From positions 1-11,349 of the forward strand of contig CAYUBQ010000102.1 in NCBI GenBank assembly GCA_964443135.1: 11,349 nt of DNA. Reading direction: 5' to 3'. Position numbers and translations under genes: made by a program. The stretch's first letter is position 1, and every line of letters starts with the position of its first letter. Below the pieces are notes generated by a model. It was not told the origin of the DNA and did no database searches. It saw only the letters and a program-made list of their open reading frames with translations. Below are positions 6,494 through 11,349 of the stretch, piece by piece. Origin of the DNA: JAIPEI01 sp964443135. Lineage in GTDB: Bacteria; Desulfobacterota; DSM-4660; Desulfatiglandales; HGW-15.

Positions 6494-7483
6494 ATGGCTG
6501 ATTGGACTTGGACCACAGCAAGCGCACTGACCCAGCAGCTCTGGGCAAATCGCTTCTGGGTGGAGGCGAAGACTGAGTCGTACTTCTACGGCCAGGGATT
6601 CGTCGGGCCCAGCGAGACGAACGACATCATCGTGGAGTTTGGCGACCTCAATAAGGAGCAGGGTAGCCAAATCACCTTCGGGCAGATCCGGGAGCTCGGA
6701 AATGCCGGCATTCAGGGGGATGCCACCCTGGAGGGGAACGAAGAGGCCCCCAACACCTACGACGACGCCATCACGATCGACCAGTGGAGAAATGCCATCC
6801 GGACTAAGGGTAAGTTGAGCGAGCAGTACCCTTCGGACAAGGCGACCCGGAAGTGGGCAAAGGAGCTCCTGCGCCGGTGGATGTCGGAGAAGCTCGACCA
6901 GGACCTCTTCGACGCCATAGGCGACAGCCTTACCAAGGTCATCTACGGCGGGGACGCGACTTCGACCGCCACCATCGAGTCGGGCGACTACATGACGCTC
7001 CAGCTTATCAGCAAGTGCGTCGCCTACGGCAAGAAGGCCACCCCGAAGATCAAGGGCAAGATGATCAAGGGGCGGGAGACCCCGGGGGTGATCGTGATTT
7101 CCCCAGACCACGAGTACGACCTCACCGAGAGGGACGCTTCCTGGGCGCAGGCGCAGCGCGAGGCCATGCGCCGGGGGAACGACAACCCCATCTTCACCGG
7201 GGCCCTGGGCGTCCACAAGGGCGTCCCCATCCATTCCCACGAGCGGGTGGCGCTTTCCACCACCTGGGGCGGCGGGGCCGTCAACGGTGCGACCGCCCTT
7301 TACATGGGCGTGGCATCCGGTGCCATTGCTTATGCCAAAAAGCGTATTTGGAACGAAAAAACTTTTGACTATGGTAACAAAGTCGGGTTCGCCATTGGCG
7401 CTATCTATGGCGTAACTAAGGCGGTCTTCAACTCCAGCGATAACGCGGTTGTGGGTGTCCGCACCTTCCGCACCAACAACTGA
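6494..7483 (+). CDS. Major capsid protein, N4-gp56 / DUF4043 type
   Basis: This 329-residue protein would form the icosahedral shell in the HK97 fold. It shows the hallmark segment of the N4-gp56/DUF4043 capsid family: QITFGQIRELGNAGIQGDAT (59-78), then LEGNEEAPNTYDDAITIDQW (79-98), followed by RNAIRTKGKLSEQ and the helix ELLRRWMSEKLDQDLFDAIG (124-143). PGVIVISPDHEYDLTERD (197-214) and the C-terminal WNEKTFDYGNKVGFAIGAIY (286-305) with VTKAVFN also match the family pattern. The ATG at 6494 has SD GAGG (6484-6487). The gene ends in tandem in-frame stops, TGA TAA (7481-7486), as is common in highly expressed genes. DNA at 7321-7380 is only about 35% GC against about 73% at 7141-7200, although it encodes a conserved part, which suggests recombination. 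Family assignment is by recognition of the motifs. Confidence 0.92.
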   Translation: MADWTWTTASALTQQLWANRFWVEAKTESYFYGQGFVGPSETNDIIVEFGDLNKEQGSQITFGQIRELGNAGIQGDATLEGNEEAPNTYDDAITIDQWRNAIRTKGKLSEQYPSDKATRKWAKELLRRWMSEKLDQDLFDAIGDSLTKVIYGGDATSTATIESGDYMTLQLISKCVAYGKKATPKIKGKMIKGRETPGVIVISPDHEYDLTERDASWAQAQREAMRRGNDNPIFTGALGVHKGVPIHSHERVALSTTWGGGAVNGATALYMGVASGAIAYAKKRIWNEKTFDYGNKVGFAIGAIYGVTKAVFNSSDNAVVGVRTFRTNN

Positions 7484-7494
7484 TAACCGCTCTT

Positions 7495-7562
7495 GGGGCG
7501 GCTAGGTCTGGTACTGGCCGTACCGGCCGAAAAGGGGAAACCTCCCCGCCCCCTGCCGCCCC
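7495..7562 (+). other. Predicted branched RNA structure after the capsid gene
   Basis: GGGGCGGC (7495-7502) is perfectly complementary to GCCGCCCC (7555-7562). Between them lie two local hairpins: GGCCG-TAC-CGGCC (7516-7528) and GGGG-AAACCT-CCCC (7534-7547). Together they can fold as a closed three-way junction of 68 nt between the capsid stop and the SD of the next gene. There is no T tract, so it is not a standard terminator. Roles in mRNA stability or in separating capsid expression from the following gene are possible. Confidence 0.45.
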
Positions 7563-7587
7563 ATGCCACCCCACGGGCGAGATGGTT

Positions 7588-7593
7588 GGGAGA
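7588..7593 (+). promoter_or_regulatory. SD that sets the start at 7599
   Basis: GGGAGA lies 5 nt before the ATG at 7599. The in-frame ATG at 7563 has only C-rich sequence upstream and no SD, and falls at the edge of the predicted RNA structure, so 7599 is preferred. Confidence 0.7.
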
Positions 7594-7598
7594 CCATC

Positions 7599-8360
7599 AT
7601 GGCTGGAAAAAGGACCGACCCTGTCGAGCAGGGCGAAGCGAAAGAAAGGCGTGAGGCCGCCGAGATCGAGGAGTTGGAGGCCTCTGTGGACATTTCCACC
7701 GTCAGCCTGGAGGACTTCAAGGCGGCGACGGTCGCGGACGCGAGAAGCAGACACCCGTTTCAGGGATACCCGGAGCAGGAGGTGACGGTGCAGGAGTTGG
7801 TGGAGACCCGGGAGGGCTTGAAGGAGCGCCCCCTCACCATGAAGCTCTCGCACATTGTCGCCTACACCGGGCAGATCGTGGAGGACCCCAGCAACAAGGG
7901 GGTCACCGCGGGTTACCCGGAGTACCGGGATGCCCAAGGGGCCGTGATCCGGCCCTCCACGGAACGCAGGGTGGACCTTCACCCGGGCACCAACCGCCGG
8001 GTGACGGACTACGAGTCCGGGGGCGTGTCTCTGGATTGTGTCTTCGACCGCACCATCAAGGTGGCCGCCGCCAAGGGGTCCAACGAGCTGACGGAGCTCC
8101 ACAACGTCGCCATTGTCTCTTCCCCCAGCGCCAGGGCCCAGTTGATGTTCGAGTACAACACCAAAGCCGGCCGGGTCGAGGCGTCCCGGGACTTCAAGCT
8201 GGCCGACCCCAAGCAGATCGGGCGGCTTCGCAGGGTCTTCGAGATGATCATCAACCCCAAGATCCGGCTCGAGGAAAACATCCGGCAGACCTTCGAGGAG
8301 ATGCCCGACGACCAGGCCTATGAGTCTGGGAGCCTGCCGATCCCCGAGGGACAGGAGTAA
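7599..8360 (+). CDS. Hypothetical virion-module protein downstream of capsid gene (253 aa)
   Basis: I do not recognise this family. Starting at the SD-supported ATG 7599, the N-terminal 30 residues are highly charged and helical (GEAKERREAAEIEELEASVD). The rest is a soluble mixed fold with LEDFKAATVADARSRHPFQG, a strand-rich middle (about 90-180), ARAQLMFEYNTKAGRVEASR, and a C-terminal helical region (RRVFEMIINPKIRLEENIRQ). There is one Cys and no membrane helix or signal peptide. It ends 3 nt before the next start. The position just after the capsid gene is typical of minor head or head-completion proteins, and the charged N-terminal helix would suit a peripheral contact, but this is inference only. 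Confidence 0.8.
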   Translation: MAGKRTDPVEQGEAKERREAAEIEELEASVDISTVSLEDFKAATVADARSRHPFQGYPEQEVTVQELVETREGLKERPLTMKLSHIVAYTGQIVEDPSNKGVTAGYPEYRDAQGAVIRPSTERRVDLHPGTNRRVTDYESGGVSLDCVFDRTIKVAAAKGSNELTELHNVAIVSSPSARAQLMFEYNTKAGRVEASRDFKLADPKQIGRLRRVFEMIINPKIRLEENIRQTFEEMPDDQAYESGSLPIPEGQE

Positions 8361-8363
8361 CCA

Positions 8364-9005
8364 ATGGCTGCAATCAACGCAGACATCAAACCCACAGGCC
8401 TCAACCAGGAGGAGTTGGCCGACCTGGTCTACGACTTGACGGCCGCCCTCCAGGGCCTTGCCGTGAAGCTGGATGCGGACGACGGGTCGGTTTCCACCTA
8501 CGAGTCCGGGGCCATCACGGCGATCTTCAACTGCATGCTCGAGGACTGCCAGGGGAACCAACTGAACCTGGCGGGGACCGAATCCTCCACGGTGGGGCCG
8601 TTCTACTCCCTCGGCCCCACCGGCATCACGGATGAGGCCCTCCGCGAGTGGATGTACCAGTGGGTCGCCTCGCTCTACCAGATGTGTTCGACCCTGGACG
8701 GGTCCGGTGGCGTGGCCGCTACAACCTTCACGGCGAACTGCTACACGGCCATCATGACCGACAGGATCATCAACCGCCGAGGGCAGAGCACCGGGTCGGG
8801 GACCAGCTTCACGTTCACCTCCGTGGACCGGAAGGGCGGCAAGTTGGTGGACTGGCTCTATGACGCCGTGGACGCCGTGGAGACTTTAGGTGAGCAGTTG
8901 GACACCGACGGAACCCTCACGGATACGGACTACGAGGCCTTGTGGTTCATCGCTCAAATCCCGTTGACCGTTGAAAATTCCAAGGGCCAGCGGGTCGGTA
9001 ATTAA
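8364..9005 (+). CDS. Hypothetical virion-module protein (213 aa)
   Basis: I do not recognise this family. The ATG at 8364 follows AGGAG (8353-8357), which overlaps the end of the upstream gene, so the two are probably co-translated. The protein is acidic and rich in Thr, Ser, Gly and Asp. It starts with a helical stretch (NQEELADLVYDLTAALQGLA), followed by a central region with four Cys (CMLEDC near 54-59, then MCST and NCYT), an aromatic segment REWMYQWVASLYQM, and a C-terminal helix DWLYDAVDAVETLGEQLDTD. There is no signal peptide or membrane segment. Placed between the capsid-side unknown and the secreted-like protein, it is probably a structural or assembly protein; the alternation of helical and Thr/Gly-rich strand-like parts does not point to a known fold. 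Confidence 0.8.
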   Translation: MAAINADIKPTGLNQEELADLVYDLTAALQGLAVKLDADDGSVSTYESGAITAIFNCMLEDCQGNQLNLAGTESSTVGPFYSLGPTGITDEALREWMYQWVASLYQMCSTLDGSGGVAATTFTANCYTAIMTDRIINRRGQSTGSGTSFTFTSVDRKGGKLVDWLYDAVDAVETLGEQLDTDGTLTDTDYEALWFIAQIPLTVENSKGQRVGN

Positions 9006-9012
9006 CCCCAAG

Positions 9013-9019
9013 AAAGGAG
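9013..9019 (+). promoter_or_regulatory. SD (AAAGGAG) with two possible starts
   Basis: The site is 3 nt from the ATG at 9023 and 9 nt from the in-frame ATG at 9029. The second spacing is the normal one, which favours 9029, giving a protein beginning MYWKRLF. Confidence 0.65.
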
Positions 9020-9028
9020 TACATGGCC

Positions 9029-9622
9029 ATGTACTGGAAAAGACTTTTTATCGCAGGTGTGCTTGCCGTTTTTATCGCCCTCACGGGCGGTACAGCGGTT
9101 CAGGCGGCCACCATTGACGACTTCGTGACCGGGAATGCGGTCTACGCACCGGACTCCGACAATGCGGTCTTTGTGATCGCCAACAAGCTCGATTTCGGGG
9201 ACATCGACGACTACACCAACGGCGGGGTCACTTCCGCCGACGTAGTGCAGATGCTCGACATCCCGGCCGGCATGATTGTGAATGCCATGGGGCTTCGGGT
9301 GAACACCGCCGCCGGGTCCGGCGTGACCGGTGTGTCGGTAAACATTGGCGATGGTTCGGACACCAACGGCTGGATCACCGCCTGGGACCTCGGGGCCTCG
9401 GCCTCCGGCGTTTCCTCGACTTACGAGGAAGGTGTCGCCGGTGAGTATCATACCCTGTACGGCGGTAATTACTACAGTTCCGCCGACACCATCGACCTGG
9501 TGGTTCCGACGCTCAGTGGTGAGTGGATGAACGACGACCCGGTGAGCGCCTGTACCGAGATGGTGCTCGAGGTCTGGGCCGAGGGCGTCATGGCGCCGAC
9601 CAAGAAGAACTACAACCAGTAA
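9029..9622 (+). CDS. Beta-rich virion-like protein with Sec signal peptide
   Basis: A 197-residue protein from ATG 9029 (or two codons longer from 9023). The N-terminus is a clear type I signal peptide: K4/R5, a hydrophobic core LFIAGVLAVFIALTGG, and a VQA|A cleavage site after residue 26. The mature part (about 171 residues) is acidic and Gly/Ser/Thr-rich with strand-like repeats: VVQMLDIPAGMIVNAMGLRV, SVNIGDGSDTNG, AWDLG, YYSSADTIDLVV, and a closing EMVLEVWAEGV. This resembles the jelly-roll-like phage proteins found near capsid genes, for example decoration or fibre-base proteins, which carry the same alternation of a 'pAG..v...L.V' strand, 'G.G.D..G' and 'y..aDTIDL'. A signal peptide is unexpected for a virion protein assembled in the cytoplasm. 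It could instead act in the envelope or outside the cell. The fold is inferred from pattern only. Confidence 0.8.
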   Translation: MYWKRLFIAGVLAVFIALTGGTAVQAATIDDFVTGNAVYAPDSDNAVFVIANKLDFGDIDDYTNGGVTSADVVQMLDIPAGMIVNAMGLRVNTAAGSGVTGVSVNIGDGSDTNGWITAWDLGASASGVSSTYEEGVAGEYHTLYGGNYYSSADTIDLVVPTLSGEWMNDDPVSACTEMVLEVWAEGVMAPTKKNYNQ

Positions 9623-9644
9623 TCCTCCCCCCACCAACCCCAAC

Positions 9645-9666
9645 CCCCGGGGCTTCGGCCCCGGGG
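9645..9666 (+). other. Very stable GC hairpin with UUCG tetraloop
   Basis: CCCCGGGGC (9645-9653) pairs perfectly with GCCCCGGGG (9658-9666) around TTCG, giving a 9-bp all-GC stem closed by the exceptionally stable C(UUCG)G loop. It lies 22 nt after the stop at 9622. CCTTCCC follows rather than a T run, so it is not a classical terminator. It may act as a 3' stabiliser, a pause site, or a weak or rho-assisted terminator. Confidence 0.7.
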
Positions 9667-9670
9667 CCTT

Positions 9671-9680
9671 CCCGTGAGGG
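9671..9680 (+). promoter_or_regulatory. SD of the 9687 gene partly held in a small hairpin
   Basis: CCC (9671-9673) can pair with GGG (9678-9680) around GTGA, a GNRA-type loop. The SD GAGGG (9676-9680) is 6 nt before the GTG start at 9687, so three of its five bases sit in the stem. GGCC at 9665-9668 can also pair with GGCC at 9679-9682. Both would slow ribosome loading; the strength is uncertain. Confidence 0.45.
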
Positions 9681-9686
9681 CCTGAC

Positions 9687-10634
9687 GTGGCGAACCACAA
9701 GCAGTTCAGCGAGATCGTGACGGACGTGGCCAAGGTCATCAAGGACACGCCCGAGACGTTCCAAGATATCATCAAAATAGCCATCAATCAGGTCTATCTC
9801 ACGGAAATCCTGATGGCGGATACCCTCTACCCCCTCCATTGGCTGATGAGTTACCTGCGCCTGCCGGTGCGGGGTTCTGCCACCATCACCAACATCACCC
9901 AGGCTTCCCCCGCGGTGGTGACGGTGGACACGGCCAACGCCTTCTTAGCCAACGACATCATCGCCATTTTCGGCGTGGAGGGGATGGAGGAGATCAACTG
10001 CGACTACGAGGGGTATGCCGACGACATCAGCCAGTACGGCCTCTACCTCATCGAGGAGCTACCGACCCCCACGACCTTGAAGCTCAACACCTTGGCCGGG
10101 TCGAACGCCGACGCCTCGGGCTACACGGCCTACACCTCGGGCGGGACCTGCTACCACCACGGGTGCAAGCTCCCGGTGCAGCCCTACGAGATCCTGGATG
10201 TGGGCCTCCACGACGGCCTTCCGCTTGTGGGCATCACCTGGAAGCGGTTCGTCGAGGACCCGGACCACTACCTGAACAACGGGGGCGGGACGCCCGACTC
10301 CTGGATCTACCAGCCCGCCCTCACCACGGCCGGCGCGGTGAACGACAAGCTCTTCTGGTTCCCCGGGGCGCACGACGACGACACGCTCTACCTGAACGCC
10401 ACTTGGGAGGTGGACCGGTTGGCCGCGGACACCGACGTCCCCATCCTCCCGGCCCGGTTTCACGACGCCCTGGTGTCGGGAGCCGTCACCCGCCTGATGG
10501 AGAGCAATGTGGCGGTCGAGGCCCCGGCCATGTGGCCGCAACTCTACCAGGCCCACCTGGACGCCATTGTGAGCTACAACCGCAACTGGTGGCGCAAGCA
10601 GGAAGAGGCCGACCGCAAGGAGCGCCTGTTCTGA
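9687..10634 (+). CDS. Head-tail adaptor-like protein with embedded FCCH-like domain
   Basis: This 315-residue protein starts at GTG 9687 (SD GAGGG, 9676-9680). The N-terminal helices (1-60, VTDVAKVIKDTPETFQDIIK) and the C-terminal part (about 160-315) frame a central insert. The C-terminal half has TWEVDRLAADTDVPILPARF followed by HDALVSGAVTRLME and a long helix ending in NWWRKQEEADRKERLF. The 'P-x-LP-x-x-(F/Y)H-x-ALV' pattern is common in phage head-tail connector and adaptor proteins, which bind below the portal and close the packaged head. Residues 65-153 match the pattern of FCCH-like domains often found in phage proteins: ITNITQASPAVVTVDTA, GVEGMEEINCDYEGY, and GYTAYTSGGT. The gene sits after the capsid-side genes and its stop overlaps the next start by 1 nt (TGATG), as expected for an ordered assembly operon. 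The adaptor role is inferred. Confidence 0.78.
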   Translation: MANHKQFSEIVTDVAKVIKDTPETFQDIIKIAINQVYLTEILMADTLYPLHWLMSYLRLPVRGSATITNITQASPAVVTVDTANAFLANDIIAIFGVEGMEEINCDYEGYADDISQYGLYLIEELPTPTTLKLNTLAGSNADASGYTAYTSGGTCYHHGCKLPVQPYEILDVGLHDGLPLVGITWKRFVEDPDHYLNNGGGTPDSWIYQPALTTAGAVNDKLFWFPGAHDDDTLYLNATWEVDRLAADTDVPILPARFHDALVSGAVTRLMESNVAVEAPAMWPQLYQAHLDAIVSYNRNWWRKQEEADRKERLF

Positions 10635-11349
10635 TGAGGCGATACCTTCCCATTCTCTTTGCCCTGCTGCTCCTCCCCTCCCTGGCCCTGGCCCGGGGTG
10701 AGGGGCGGTTCTCGTTTCCGTTCCTGGGCCGGTGGCAGCCCACCGAGATCGGGACGCTTATCGACGAGCATGGGTTCCAGGACATCCAGAACCTCCGGAG
10801 GGCCGGGAACCACCTGGAGGGCGTGAACGGTCACGAAGTGTTCAACTCGGGCTCGACCATCGACCCGACCTACCATTACATCCGGAACGGCTACCACTTC
10901 AGCAAGGATGACCCGGACGAGACCCACGTTCTGGTCCATGCGGTGGACGCGACCGGTGGGAACGGGCAGGTCTTCGACAACACGACCGCCGTCCCCAACC
11001 AGGGCAACTTCTCCGGGACCACCCTCTTCGCGGACGGCTCCGGGGCCGGGAAAGGGCGGTTCAGCGGGGCCCCGGGCGGGAACGTCGTTTACTGCAACGG
11101 CACGGAATCCCGCATCTGGGGCGGGGACGAGATGGGCATTGCCGGGTTCCTGGTGGTCAAGGACCCGGCCGAGGACCCGGCCGACTACTACGACCCGGTG
11201 GCCGAGGAGAACACCACCACCTACGCGGCCTTCTCCGGGGCCACGGTGGTCTATGTCGGGTCGAACCGCCGGATCAACCAGGCCAAGTTCTACGTCAAGA
11301 CCGCGAACGGAAGCGCCTCCATCGCCGGGGTGTCGGAGTACGTCTACCC
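10634..11349 (+). CDS. Signal-peptide-bearing virion-module protein, 5' part (3' end outside window)
   Basis: The ATG at 10634 shares its A with the upstream TGA (TGATG), and the frame stays open to the right edge, giving 238 residues. The N-terminus is a model type I signal peptide: RR, the core YLPILFALLLLPSL, and ALA|R cleavage after residue 20. No lipobox Cys is present. The mature part is beta-rich and Gly/Asn/Asp-rich: GFQDIQNLRRAGNHLEGVNG (47-66), HYIRNGYHF, HVLVHAVDA, QVFDNTTAVPNQGNFSGTT, TLFADGSGAGKGRFSGAPGG (130-149), then VVYCNGTESRIWGGDE. The recurring strands with a 'GxFSxAPxGxVxYCNG' element suggest a propeller- or sandwich-type tail or head-closure protein of phages. The last visible part (NRRINQAKFYVKTANGSASI) looks like the start of another beta domain. 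Full length and role cannot be settled here. Confidence 0.8.
   Translation, partial: MRRYLPILFALLLLPSLALARGEGRFSFPFLGRWQPTEIGTLIDEHGFQDIQNLRRAGNHLEGVNGHEVFNSGSTIDPTYHYIRNGYHFSKDDPDETHVLVHAVDATGGNGQVFDNTTAVPNQGNFSGTTLFADGSGAGKGRFSGAPGGNVVYCNGTESRIWGGDEMGIAGFLVVKDPAEDPADYYDPVAEENTTTYAAFSGATVVYVGSNRRINQAKFYVKTANGSASIAGVSEYVY
11162..11185 (+). repeat. Tandem 12-bp repeat inside the last gene
   Basis: GACCCGGCCGAG is followed directly by GACCCGGCCGAC (11 of 12 identical), encoding DPAE then DPAD. This looks like a small in-frame duplication, probably in a surface loop. Confidence 0.6.

Noticed and set aside
7484..7598. Possible tRNA-like element, because the closed RNA structure is about 68 nt
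   Set aside because: No T-loop consensus, no anticodon arm of the right geometry and no CCA end were found.
7428..8561. 377-residue open frame on the - strand
   Set aside because: It crosses the capsid 3' end, the intergenic region and two + strand genes with good SDs. Its composition is that of an antisense shadow.
1..11349. CRISPR array, insertion sequence, integrase or defence system
   Set aside because: No spaced direct repeats, no transposase, recombinase or toxin-antitoxin motifs, and no inverted terminal repeats were seen. The genes form an ordinary phage assembly order.

Overview
This window is the packaging and head-assembly module of a tailed double-stranded DNA phage (Caudoviricetes), either free or integrated. 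All convincing genes lie on the + strand, are closely packed (17 nt overlaps to short gaps) and mostly have clear Shine-Dalgarno (SD) sites. Base composition is high in GC, which is why many long antisense ORFs appear; I treat these as shadows. No host gene, integrase, tRNA or CRISPR array is visible. The host cannot be named. A high-GC bacterium with ordinary SD-led translation fits, and two genes carry Sec-type signal peptides.

Layout. At 1-268 is the 3' end of a probable small terminase. At 252-1895 is the large terminase, with all ATPase and nuclease motifs visible. From 1883 to 2714 come three small genes: an unknown, a Cys-pair protein, and a 20-residue Lys/Gly peptide. At 2715-4724 is a P22-type portal, followed by a small one-helix membrane protein (4721-4924). 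At 4942-5178 is an HNH endonuclease gene of clearly lower GC (about 43% against about 65-70% around it), then a strong intrinsic terminator (5245-5283). A second block starts at 5365: an acidic scaffold-like protein, the major capsid protein of the N4-gp56/DUF4043 type (6494-7483), two unknown probable virion genes, a predicted secreted beta-rich protein (9029-9622), a head-tail adaptor-like protein carrying an FCCH-like domain (9687-10634), and the 5' part of another signal-peptide-bearing gene that runs off the right edge.

How it works together. The terminase subunits cut and pump DNA through the portal into a procapsid built from the capsid protein on the scaffold. The adaptor-like protein and its neighbours would close the head and begin the tail. 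A P22-like portal with an N4-gp56-like capsid protein suggests a podovirus-like or short-tailed virion, but no diagnostic tail gene is inside the window.

I did not find a wholly new system. The most unusual points are two neighbouring virion-module genes with clean Sec signal peptides, the low-GC HNH-plus-terminator insert between portal and scaffold, a low-GC patch in the conserved C-terminus of the capsid protein, and two structured intergenic RNAs (7495-7562 and 9645-9680). The second of these partly covers a ribosome binding site.
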